Positions 1 through 5,649 are shown, numbered from the stretch's first letter. The stretch: 6,025 nucleotides of DNA from Phycisphaerales bacterium (GCA_007125255.1 SLDM01000131.1:1-6025), one strand, 5' to 3'. Numbers and translations are program-made. Notes: generated by a model not told the origin, from the sequence alone.

Positions 1-448
1 CTATAGCACAGACGCAGCTCTCACAGGCGGGGTTCTGCGGACAGCCGGGGCCTTGGGACTCGGCGCAGTCGCAATCCTCCGGCTCGGGCTTCGGATCGTC
101 GCCATTGTCACAACATTCAGCTTCGCAATCATCCTCAGCGAGGCCGGCGCAGATGCCGTCCCATTGTGAGTCGCAGCAGAACGGATCTATAGCACAGACG
201 CAGCTCTCACAGGCGGGGTTCTGCGGACAGCCGGGGCCTTGGGACTCGGCGCAGTCGCAATCCTCCGGCTCGGGCTTCGGATCGTCGCCATTTTCACAAC
301 ATTCAGCTTCGCAAGCACCCGAAGCGGCACTGGCGCAGAGGCCGTCCCAATCTGTGTCGCAGCAGAACGGATCCTGAGTACAGACGCAGCTCTCACAGGC
401 GGGGTTCTGCGGACAGCCGGGGCTGCCTTGGGACTCGGCGCAGTCGCA
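1..448 (-). repeat. 186-bp tandem repeat encoding 62-aa Cys-rich units
   Basis: Units begin at the CDC codons at 448, 259 and 73 on the minus strand. The period is 186 bp, and the first unit is 189 bp because of one extra Ser codon. Positions 1-126 match 187-312 with a single mismatch (107 versus 293), then diverge in the part encoding the GLAEDD / SAASGA segment. The array continues past the left edge. Near-identity at DNA level points to recent duplication or gene conversion. Confidence 0.9.
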
Positions 449-538
449 ACCACCGGCGGCCGCCGCGGCACTACTGACGCCGACGAGAAGCGTCACCACC
501 GCAAACATCGTGATTATCAACAAACTCGCATGTCTCAT
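1..538 (-). CDS. Exported cysteine-rich tandem-repeat protein (C-terminus beyond left edge)
   Basis: The frame is open from an ATG at 538 to the window edge (179 codons, no stop), so the protein is partial. The start is supported by an AAAGGAG Shine-Dalgarno 8 nt upstream. Residues 1 to about 28 form a signal peptide: MRHASLL, a hydrophobic core IITMFAVVTLLVGV, then SSAAAAA as the cleavage zone. From Cys31 the chain is a tandem repeat of 62-63 residues with 12 cysteines per full unit. Each unit runs CDC, GCPQNPACESC, CVCAIDPFCCD, a WDG-I/L-CA segment, AECC, then an acidic Pro-rich linker NGDDPKPEPED. The first unit has one extra Ser. Similar 'CVCxxDPFCCDxxWD' motifs are, from memory, common in secreted planctomycete and myxobacterial proteins of unknown function. 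The even cysteine number suggests disulfide-stabilised modules outside the cytoplasm (inference). Function is unknown. The gene lies downstream of, and in the same direction as, the cohesin/HYR/dockerin gene. Confidence 0.85.
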   Translation of the reverse strand, partial: MRHASLLIITMFAVVTLLVGVSSAAAAAGGCDCAESQGSPGCPQNPACESCVCTQDPFCCDTDWDGLCASAASGACEAECCENGDDPKPEPEDCDCAESQGPGCPQNPACESCVCAIDPFCCDSQWDGICAGLAEDDCEAECCDNGDDPKPEPEDCDCAESQGPGCPQNPACESCVCAI

Positions 539-546
539 CCTGAACT

Positions 547-553
547 CTCCTTT
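547..553 (-). promoter_or_regulatory. Ribosome binding site of the cysteine-rich gene
   Basis: AAAGGAG on the minus strand, 8 nt before the ATG at 538. It decides this start over the next in-frame Met (codon 11), which would cut into the signal peptide. Confidence 0.75.
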
Positions 554-567
554 GTGTGTGACGTGAT

Positions 568-589
568 GGTTCTGATGGTGAACAGAACC
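568..589. repeat. Inverted repeat upstream of the Cys-rich gene
   Basis: GGTTCTG (568-574) pairs with CAGAACC (583-589) across an 8-nt spacer, and CAGAACC occurs again at 598-604. It lies 30-51 nt upstream of the ATG at 538, so it could be an operator or a 5'-leader hairpin. It could also be a by-product of the neighbouring GAAC-rich repeat. Confidence 0.4.
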
Positions 590-609
590 GAACAGAACAG
601 AACCGAACA
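580..609. repeat. Perfect 15-bp tandem duplication made of GAACM pentamers
   Basis: The unit GAACAGAACCGAACA occurs twice back to back (580-594 and 595-609) and is itself three pentamers, GAACA GAACC GAACA. On the minus strand this reads as a T-rich GTTCT/GTTCG run in the leader or promoter of the cysteine-rich gene. Such short-unit arrays can change copy number by slippage. A regulatory role is only a possibility. Confidence 0.7.
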
Positions 610-636
610 AAGCAAAACATCTTCTGGCGGTATGCC

Positions 637-658
637 CCGTGGCGGCTCAGCGCCACGG
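637..658 (-). terminator. Possible terminator hairpin after the cohesin/HYR gene
   Basis: CCGTGGCG (637-644) and CGCCACGG (651-658) form a perfect 8-bp GC-rich stem with a 6-nt loop. It starts 28 nt past the stop of the 686-2797 gene. On the minus strand the hairpin is followed after about 16 nt by GTTTTGCTTTGTTC, which is T-rich but not an uninterrupted T tract. It fits a weak intrinsic terminator, or a leader structure of the next gene. Confidence 0.45.
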
Positions 659-685
659 AGCGGGAGTTCACAAACAACCTCGGCG

Positions 686-2797
686 CTACTTTTCCGGCCT
701 CGCGCCGGCGGCGAAGGCGGCGATGTCCCGGGGGCCGACCCAGCCGTCGCCGGTCAGGTCCGCCACCTCAAGGTGGCCGAGACCCAGCCGATGCAGCTCG
801 CGCACCGAGATCCGCTCGCGCGGCTGCGGCAAGCGTCCGGCCATGAGCGGCGAACCGGGGCACAATTCATCCACGAGCAGGTAATTCATCTGGATGAACA
901 GGAAGTCAGCCGTGCCGACCACGCCGTTGCCGCTGATGTCTGCGTGCGGTCCGGGTGTGCCACATGGCGTATCGACGCCCAGTGCCTGGCCGAACTGGAA
1001 GACGAAGATGCCGAAGTCGAGGATGTCGACGACACCGTCATCGTTCAGATCGCCGCCCAAGAGCGTCGTGCTTCCGACGTACTCGTTGCCGATCACACTG
1101 ATCGGCGTGAGCGAGCGCAGGCTGTGCAGCTCATCACGCAGGAGCACGCACTCCGCGTCAAGCGCGCCGCCATGACACGGCCACGCATCGACATATTGCC
1201 CCTCACCGTCGAGATCGAACGTGATGCTGATCGGCTGATCCGCGCCGAGCAAAGGAATCTCGATGTTGATGCATCGACCCGCACTTGCCACACCCGGATA
1301 GAAGATGTCGACCGTCACCGGATTGGTTCCGGTGTTGGTGACAACCGTCGTGGCGGTGGCGATGTTGCCGGCGGCGTCCTCGGCAGTCCACGTGATCGTG
1401 GTCGTCGCGCTCGGTTCGAAGAAATTCGGTCCGGCCGGGAACGGATCGCTCAGTGCCAGACCGTCGCTGCGCTCGTACGTCACAACCGGATCAGGATCGC
1501 AGGTGTCCGTCGCCGTCGGCGGAGTCATCGACACGAGGGCCTGGCAGGTCCCGATCGTGGGATCGACGGTGATGTCCGCCGGCACGTTCACGAGCGTTGG
1601 CGGCGTGTCGTCAATACTGATCGCATTGAGGTCTTCCTCGAAGTGGATGACCGCACCACCGGCCTGGTCATCGCTGAGCTGGTGACCATCGAACCATACG
1701 AGCTCATCGACATCGCAGACTTCACCAACGGCATGAAACGTCAGCACCGCCATGATCCGTGCTTCGTCGGTCGCCGGATCGCCCGCCAGGGGATCGACAC
1801 CAACCGCGTAGAACAGTGAACCAGGGTTGCCGGGGTCGTGGACTTCAAAGATCTCCGACACGTACGGACTGTCGCCCGGGTTCGCGCTGACGAACTCGAG
1901 GTAGGTGGTGTCGTAGCCGATGTAGAAATCGCCGCCGACGATCGGAATCGCCGTCTCCGGCTTGAGGATGGCGACCTTCACCTGGCCGGGATTGGTGGTG
2001 TGCCAGATCTGATCGCTGACGAGCGTCAGGTCTTCGTAGACGACTTCCACGGCGGTGAGGCCGTCAAAGATCGGCCCGGACGTGCCACTGCTGCCATCGT
2101 CCCACGTCACTTCGATCGTGACTTCATGGGCCCAGTCGCCAGCACCGTCGATGTTGAAGGACTCAGCGGTGATGGTGGCGGTGGCGTTGGACACAAAGTC
2201 CTGCCAGAGGTCTGCGAAGGCGTCCTGGGCGTCAATGGTGAATGGCAGGCCGAAGTGGTACTGCGGAATCTCATCGGCCGTCGCTTCGTGCGGCGGGTTG
2301 CTCTCGGCAACCGGCAGCGAGACCGTCGTGCCGCCGGGAATCGCCGGTGAGCCCTTGGCAAACCAGTTGGCGCTGGCGGTTCCCGAGTCGACGATGGTGG
2401 AACTTTCGTTCTCGAGCGATCCTCCGGTTTCGATGCCTTCGGTTCGGGTCACAAGGATGTGCGGCGCCATGCCCCACGCCGAGTCGTAATACGTGTGGGT
2501 CATGGTTGCACTGGCGAGATCGCCTGCGATTGGCTCCCACTCGTAGAAGAAGCGGTGGTTCGTCGAGCCGACCTCCGTGACCGTGCCTGAGGGGCCGCCG
2601 TCGATGTCAAAGCTGAACGTGAACCCTTCGCCGGTCATGACGGCGCCGGCGACAGGGGGGCCTCCGGTGCCGCTGGCCGAGAGCGTTACCTCCATGGTGA
2701 GCGAGTTCTGGGCGCTGACGGTACTCACGGCCAACGAGACCGCGAGCACGCCCCCCGCCGTCCATCGAGCTCTTCCGGATACATGCTTTCGATTCAT
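686..2797 (-). CDS. Exported protein with cohesin-like, HYR and dockerin-like modules
   Basis: This 703-residue exported protein starts at the ATG at 2797, where AAGGAG lies 7 nt upstream. An in-frame ATG at 2818 has its GGAGGAG only 3 nt away and would add MAGRSFR, so it is less likely. A signal peptide spans 1-29 (basic n-region RKHVSGRAR, core GGVLAVSLAV, cleavage VSA|Q). Residues 30 to about 260 are beta-rich and unrecognised. Residues about 265-395 look like a cohesin domain (GGDFYIGYDTTYLEFV, then GEVCDV). Residues about 396-488 match HYR: DDTPPTLVNVPADITV, a Cys pair, and WTAEDAAGN. A further unrecognised module leads to three EF-hand-like dockerin loops at D583 (DLNDDGVVDILDF), D620 (DISGNGVVGTADF) and D680 (DLTGDGWVGPRDI). 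From memory, this three-loop C-terminus recurs in planctomycete secreted proteins. No catalytic domain is visible; a structural or binding role is inferred. Confidence 0.9.
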   Translation of the reverse strand: MNRKHVSGRARWTAGGVLAVSLAVSTVSAQNSLTMEVTLSASGTGGPPVAGAVMTGEGFTFSFDIDGGPSGTVTEVGSTNHRFFYEWEPIAGDLASATMTHTYYDSAWGMAPHILVTRTEGIETGGSLENESSTIVDSGTASANWFAKGSPAIPGGTTVSLPVAESNPPHEATADEIPQYHFGLPFTIDAQDAFADLWQDFVSNATATITAESFNIDGAGDWAHEVTIEVTWDDGSSGTSGPIFDGLTAVEVVYEDLTLVSDQIWHTTNPGQVKVAILKPETAIPIVGGDFYIGYDTTYLEFVSANPGDSPYVSEIFEVHDPGNPGSLFYAVGVDPLAGDPATDEARIMAVLTFHAVGEVCDVDELVWFDGHQLSDDQAGGAVIHFEEDLNAISIDDTPPTLVNVPADITVDPTIGTCQALVSMTPPTATDTCDPDPVVTYERSDGLALSDPFPAGPNFFEPSATTTITWTAEDAAGNIATATTVVTNTGTNPVTVDIFYPGVASAGRCINIEIPLLGADQPISITFDLDGEGQYVDAWPCHGGALDAECVLLRDELHSLRSLTPISVIGNEYVGSTTLLGGDLNDDGVVDILDFGIFVFQFGQALGVDTPCGTPGPHADISGNGVVGTADFLFIQMNYLLVDELCPGSPLMAGRLPQPRERISVRELHRLGLGHLEVADLTGDGWVGPRDIAAFAAGARPEK

Positions 2798-2804
2798 TCT
2801 GAAA

Positions 2805-2810
2805 CTCCTT
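2805..2810 (-). promoter_or_regulatory. Ribosome binding site deciding the start at 2797
   Basis: AAGGAG on the minus strand, 7 nt before the ATG at 2797. The competing GGAGGAG at 2822-2828 is only 3 nt from the ATG at 2818, which is poor spacing. Confidence 0.7.
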
Positions 2811-3257
2811 CCCGCCATTGACTCCTCCCGTTCAAAGAGCTGGCGACGACCGTCGCCATACCTTGCGAAAACTCTGTACCAACCCGGTGGCCTTCATCGC
2901 CGGAGCGGTGACCGAAAACGCATCCGGCCGTGCTCAGGCGGCGGTCCGGGGTCGTCACAGTGTGTGTGCCTGTCATCCTGCAGCAGAAGTGCTGGTTCAC
3001 GTTGCGTGCGCGCTGCAGAGAGCGGGTGACGTCGTCGACCCGTATTGATGTGCGAGCGACATGCGTACAGCCGGAACCCGCCGTCGCGCGGCCTGCCGGT
3101 TTGCGACCAGTCCGTGCCCGCAGGGACATGTCTTCGCTCACCCCAGCACTCGTATTCTGTTGATGCCTGTTCCCACCACCAATCCCCATCAAGCGCCGCC
3201 TTTCCTGTTTCCTCCTTGAGGTTTACACTGCACTTCACGCTGACTTTGAAGCCGGCA

Positions 3258-3275
3258 GTCGGCGTGTATGCCGAC
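3258..3275. repeat. Small hairpin, 6-bp stem
   Basis: GTCGGC (3258-3263) and GCCGAC (3270-3275) form a perfect 6-bp stem with a 6-nt loop, 46 nt before a stronger hairpin at 3321-3344. Short enough to be chance in GC-rich DNA. Confidence 0.35.
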
Positions 3276-3320
3276 GACCAGATCCCAGAACACACGAGCC
3301 CCCGCTCCTCGAGCCGTTCC

Positions 3321-3344
3321 CCTGTCGGGTCATGTCCCGACAGG
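3321..3344. terminator. Perfect 9-bp hairpin, candidate terminator
   Basis: CCTGTCGGG (3321-3329) and CCCGACAGG (3336-3344) make a perfect 9-bp GC-rich stem with loop TCATGT. Neither side has a true U tract; the plus strand continues TTCCTC. It lies about 260 nt past the stop of the cohesin-dockerin gene at 3603, so it could end that transcript or belong to an unseen small RNA. Its strand and role are not settled by the sequence. Confidence 0.4.
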
Positions 3345-3360
3345 TTCCTCCCCCAGGTCC

Positions 3361-3388
3361 GGCCGGATGCGGCCGGATGCGGCCGAAT
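3361..3388. repeat. Decamer tandem repeat, about 2.5 copies
   Basis: GGCCGGATGC occurs at 3361-3370 and 3371-3380 exactly, followed by a partial, altered copy GGCCGAAT (3381-3388). It is 16 nt beyond the 9-bp hairpin. No function can be assigned. Confidence 0.7.
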
Positions 3389-3472
3389 CCTCTCATGATG
3401 CCGCCCACGTACAGGGACACAGGGTCGGCCACGGCCAACGACTCGATACCACGAGATGCGGTTCCTGAATGA

Positions 3473-3580
3473 ATTGCACTCGAATGCATGAGTCGGTGGA
3501 CTTTCATCACTGAATCACGGATTGCCTCGCTCTGTCTGACAGTCCTCATCACAGCCATCTCCGATTGCGCTCGAATCACG
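3473..3580. repeat. Dispersed direct repeats downstream of the cohesin-dockerin gene
   Basis: ATTGCACTCGAAT (3473-3485) recurs as ATTGCGCTCGAAT (3564-3576), and GAATCACG occurs at 3512-3519 and 3573-3580. An 11-nt palindrome CTGTCTGACAG sits at 3532-3542. This may be duplication debris or chance. Confidence 0.35.
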
Positions 3581-3602
3581 ATCAACTCCGGTCAGGTCAG
3601 GT

Positions 3603-4400
3603 TCAGGGACAGGCGCCCCAGTTTGCGAGGACGATGAGAAGGTCGTTGATGCTGACTTGACCGTTCATGCTCAGATCGGCCGGACACTCGGCTGGATCAG
3701 CGCAAGGTCCCCACGCATCGAGCACGATGAGCAGGTCATGGATACCGACGACGCCGTCGTCATTCAGATCACCGGGACAGGCGAGGGTGATCGCAACGTT
3801 CGCTCCGGTCAGTGTTCCGGTGATGTTGAAGTTGGGTACAAGGCCGTCGAAGATGATCGTTGCCGCATCGGGGGTGTCCGGATCTCCGACAAACGGGACA
3901 ATGGCAATCTGCGTTTCGCCGGTTGGTTCAATCGCTGCAAACTCCAGGGTTGTCAGCAGCACACCGCTAGGCGGCACAGCCGCCGGATTACCCAGCGGCG
4001 CCCATGCCATGAACATGCCGATCCCATCCTGGGGCGGGTTTGATTCGTTCAGACCCGAGGGATGAGCGGTCGGAAACGTCGACGTCAACAAGTCGACCGC
4101 ACCATCCTCATGATTGCCCAGAAGCTGAAGTTTCTCCGGATCCCACGCGAGAATGATCTCTGCCGCAGCGACGAATTCAGTACGTTTGGAGTCCGAGGCG
4201 ATGATGACCTGCACTTCCAGCACTCCATCCACCGTGACGGCTTCGTCGAGGGGATGAAGAATGACATCGACATCCGCCGATGACATGGAGGGAAGCGCCA
4301 TCGTGGCGCCAACGGCCAGCGCAACTGCTGCGGCATGAAGACGCACTGCCCGAACAGGACAGCAACAGCAAGGCGTCCACCGTCGAGCTGATCCTGTCAT
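3603..4400 (-). CDS. Exported cohesin-like protein with C-terminal dockerin pair
   Basis: This 265-residue protein is read from the ATG at 4400, which has GGAG 7 nt upstream. The frame can be extended to a GTG at 4493, but that adds 31 Arg/Ala-rich residues before the signal peptide and has no properly spaced Shine-Dalgarno. The signal peptide is residues 1-42: a basic n-region with an unusual run of four cysteines at 11-14, core AAAVALAVGATMAL, and cleavage SSA|D. Residues 43 to about 208 form a cohesin-like beta-sandwich domain (EIILAWDPEKLQLLG, later LLTTLEFAAI). Two dockerin calcium loops close the chain: D211 (DLNDDGVVGIHDLL) and D242 (DLSMNGQVSINDLL), each followed by an LxxWG segment, with Cys before and after. 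In the second loop Asn replaces the usual fifth-position Asp. It probably acts outside the cytoplasm as a binding or structural protein. The first dockerin loop matches that of the next gene downstream, so the two proteins share a module type. Confidence 0.9.
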   Translation of the reverse strand: MTGSARRWTPCCCCPVRAVRLHAAAVALAVGATMALPSMSSADVDVILHPLDEAVTVDGVLEVQVIIASDSKRTEFVAAAEIILAWDPEKLQLLGNHEDGAVDLLTSTFPTAHPSGLNESNPPQDGIGMFMAWAPLGNPAAVPPSGVLLTTLEFAAIEPTGETQIAIVPFVGDPDTPDAATIIFDGLVPNFNITGTLTGANVAITLACPGDLNDDGVVGIHDLLIVLDAWGPCADPAECPADLSMNGQVSINDLLIVLANWGACP

Positions 4401-4407
4401 CACACTT

Positions 4408-4411
4408 CTCC
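4408..4411 (-). promoter_or_regulatory. Ribosome binding site deciding the start at 4400
   Basis: GGAG (in TGGAGAAG) on the minus strand, 7 nt before the ATG at 4400. It places the start directly before the signal peptide. Confidence 0.6.
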
Positions 4412-4543
4412 ATTCAGCAGCCCATGCTGCTCGGCGGTCTCTGGTTGAGGTTGCTGCTGCGCGCCATCCCGTAATGCGCCGCAACAGCGACACCCCCTTG
4501 TCACTGGCCCCGTGCCCCCCCCGGCTCCCGCGGCGAACTACTC

Positions 4544-4568
4544 ATCGAAAGCGAAAATCGAAAGCGAA
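4544..4568. repeat. 12-nt direct repeat, period 13
   Basis: ATCGAAAGCGAA at 4544-4555 is repeated exactly at 4557-4568, one base apart. It lies 144-168 nt upstream of the ATG at 4400. Two in-phase copies just over one helical turn apart could be a protein binding site; this is not shown. Confidence 0.5.
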
Positions 4569-4957
4569 CTGGCGCGCGACACACCTCGACCCCCGGAGCT
4601 ATCAAATCTTTGACTGCGTATGACAGGCCGGCACCAATCACTTCTGTAGCGTGTTGCGATGCGGCCTTCCTGCGAGCTGACTGACCTCGGGCTGAACATA
4701 CCCCTTCTGCCTTCGCCCGCACTTCAATAAGCGCGTGAGTGAGCGGTGAGCCGACAAGAAACTGGTTACTTCTTCGCTTTTTTTCGCTCCGTGGGTACTC
4801 GACCGACGGTTCGCCACGTCGCTCGGTGCGCCTCTCGCCCCTCTGGCGGACCGGTGAGAGCTGAAACAGTTTGTCGGAGATGTCACCGTTGCGGCCTCAC
4901 TGCTCCGATCCGACTCGGTACGGGCAAATCGCGATGCAGATGCTCGCAATTTCTACT

Positions 4958-4980
4958 CAATGCACGAGTTATGAGCATTG
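4958..4980. repeat. Inverted repeat upstream of the sigma gene
   Basis: CAATGC (4958-4963) and GCATTG (4975-4980) face each other over an 11-nt spacer, 38 nt upstream of the possible -35 box. It could be an operator, but the arms are short. Confidence 0.25.
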
Positions 4981-5017
4981 GTTGTCAATCGAAGTCGGTG
5001 AGTTGCCCAGATTGTGC

Positions 5018-5047
5018 TTGATTGGTGGGCACCCGGCATGCGATACT
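5018..5047 (+). promoter_or_regulatory. Possible sigma-70-like promoter of the sigma gene
   Basis: TTGATT (5018-5023), an 18-nt spacer, then GATACT (5042-5047). Each box matches four of six positions of the TTGACA / TATAAT consensus. This would give a leader of about 55 nt before the start at 5110. The match is weak. Confidence 0.25.
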
Positions 5048-5096
5048 GGTGATGTCAGTCGCAGTTGGAGGTTCTGATCACGAGAAATGATGGATT

Positions 5097-5104
5097 GGGG
5101 AGGA
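5097..5104 (+). promoter_or_regulatory. Ribosome binding site of the ECF sigma gene
   Basis: GGGGAGGA with 6 nt between GGGGAGG and the ATG at 5110. This strong site decides against an in-frame TTG at 5065. Confidence 0.8.
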
Positions 5105-5109
5105 AGAAC

Positions 5110-5646
5110 ATGTCTTTACAGGACTCATCCCACTCAGTGGTGATGCGTAGTTTTCTGCTCTCGTCGTACGAGAGATTACGAGGTGTGGCGGATGGCATTT
5201 TGAGAAGGCAGCCGCCCGGACATACGTTTCAGGCCACGGCGTTGGTGCATGAGGCGGTGGTGCGGCTTCTGCGATCTCAGAACTATACGTTCCATGATCG
5301 CGTGCACTTCTTTCGTGCCATGGTGCGCGAAATGCACCGGACGATCATCGACGCGGCCCGAAAACGTCGATCGCGAGAAGAGTACCTCGAGTATATGAAA
5401 TACCAGGTTCAGGATCTGACGGATACATCACTCGATCCCGTTGAAGTTCTGGCGTTTGATGAGGCGATCAGCGAACTGGAGCGGATCGACCCGGATGGCG
5501 CGCACATTGCGGAACTGCGTTGCATCTCTGGTCTGACACATGCCGAGATCGCGTCACTGCTCTCTGTATCGACGCGAACGATCGAACGACGGTGGGCCCA
5601 CATCAGGAGCCGGCTGTTCGTCGCAATGCAAGCCGGTTATTGCTGA
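5110..5646 (+). CDS. ECF-type RNA polymerase sigma factor (TIGR02999 / Sigma70_ECF-like)
   Basis: This 178-residue protein is about the usual length for the family. It should direct RNA polymerase to a set of alternative promoters. Region 2 spans about 17-90: YERLRGVADGILRRQPPGHT, then the signature HTFQATALVHEAVVRL (39-53 region) and VHFFRAMVREMHRTIIDAARKRR. The signature closely follows the family pattern HTLQPTALVHEAYLRL. Region 4 spans about 113-172 with a helix-turn-helix LTHAEIASLLSVSTRTIERR at 142-161, which should contact the -35 element. The start is the ATG at 5110, with GGGGAGG 6 nt upstream; an upstream TTG at 5065 has no such support. Relatives are often next to a Ser/Thr protein kinase gene in Planctomycetes and Acidobacteria (family knowledge). 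No kinase or anti-sigma gene is seen here, and the gene stands alone on the plus strand, convergent with the frames to its right. Targets and inducing signal are unknown. Confidence 0.92.
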   Translation: MSLQDSSHSVVMRSFLLSSYERLRGVADGILRRQPPGHTFQATALVHEAVVRLLRSQNYTFHDRVHFFRAMVREMHRTIIDAARKRRSREEYLEYMKYQVQDLTDTSLDPVEVLAFDEAISELERIDPDGAHIAELRCISGLTHAEIASLLSVSTRTIERRWAHIRSRLFVAMQAGYC

Positions 5647-5649
5647 TCA
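5644..5649. other. Palindromic TGATCA supplying stop codons on both strands
   Basis: TGA at 5644-5646 ends the plus-strand sigma gene, and the complementary TGA at 5649-5647 ends the minus-strand frame beginning at 5805. The two frames meet tail to tail with no gap, leaving no room for a shared intergenic terminator. Confidence 0.6.

Larger units (their letters stand above)
2798..3602. other. Intergenic stretch of about 0.8 kb without a convincing gene
   Basis: Open frames exist on both strands (for example minus 3192-2794, minus 3585-3235 and plus 3045-3398). None has a well-placed Shine-Dalgarno, a codon third-position bias, a signal peptide or a recognisable motif. The stretch holds two hairpins, a decamer tandem repeat and a dispersed direct repeat, listed separately. 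It must contain the promoter of the 2797-686 gene and probably the 3' end of the upstream gene's transcript, but no clear -35/-10 pair stands out to me. Confidence 0.6.
4401..5109. other. Divergent intergenic region between cohesin-dockerin gene and sigma gene
   Basis: About 0.7 kb with no convincing gene. Open frames on both strands (minus 4722-4501, minus 4949-4638, plus 4746-5021) lack Shine-Dalgarno support and recognisable composition. The stretch includes an 8-C run near 4515, a 7-T run near 4779, a 12-nt direct repeat at 4544-4568 and an inverted repeat at 4958-4980. As the only divergent gap in the window it should hold promoters for both flanking genes. Confidence 0.6.

Noticed and set aside
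1..448. Regular repeat array considered as a CRISPR or satellite
   Set aside because: The period is a multiple of three, the reading frame runs through unbroken, and unit differences preserve the cysteine pattern, so it is a protein-coding repeat.
471..677. 68-codon minus-strand frame across the 539-685 gap
   Set aside because: It reads through the hairpin and GAAC repeat in a different frame from the signal-peptide-bearing gene and has no Shine-Dalgarno or homologous look.
239..1819. 526-codon open frame on the plus strand
   Set aside because: It is antisense to two well-supported minus-strand genes, runs across the gap between them, is Arg-rich with no domain or signal peptide, and starts inside the Cys-rich repeat. 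Long antisense frames are expected in GC-rich coding DNA.
1838..2350. 170-codon plus-strand frame within the cohesin/HYR gene
   Set aside because: Antisense shadow; the minus-strand frame shows recognisable cohesin-type sequence over the same bases.
2798..2818. Start of the cohesin/HYR gene at the ATG at 2818
   Set aside because: Its GGAGGAG is only 3 nt from the ATG, while the ATG at 2797 has AAGGAG at 7 nt and gives a more typical signal-peptide n-region.
2794..3192. 132-codon minus-strand frame whose TGA overlaps the ATG at 2797 as ATGA
   Set aside because: The ATGA overlap looks like translational coupling. However, the frame shows no third-position bias and no recognisable motif, and its only strong AAGGAGG (3211-3217) is 18 nt from the TTG start, too far. 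The gene at 2797 has its own good Shine-Dalgarno.
3235..3585. 116-codon minus-strand frame in the intergenic gap
   Set aside because: No motif, no coding bias by eye, and it crosses the 9-bp hairpin and the decamer repeat.
4401..4493. Start of the cohesin-dockerin gene at the GTG at 4493
   Set aside because: It would place 31 Arg/Ala-rich residues before the signal peptide. The G run abuts the codon with no spacing, and the ATG at 4400 has GGAG at 7 nt.
4778..4785. T run considered as the tail of an intrinsic terminator
   Set aside because: No GC-rich hairpin directly precedes it on the plus strand, and no gene ends nearby.
4638..4949. 103-codon minus-strand frame in the divergent gap
   Set aside because: Ser/Arg-rich composition typical of a chance frame; no Shine-Dalgarno and no recognisable feature.
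5065..5109. Start of the sigma gene at the TTG at 5065
   Set aside because: A strong GGGGAGG sits 6 nt before the ATG at 5110, and family members of about 180 residues fit that start.
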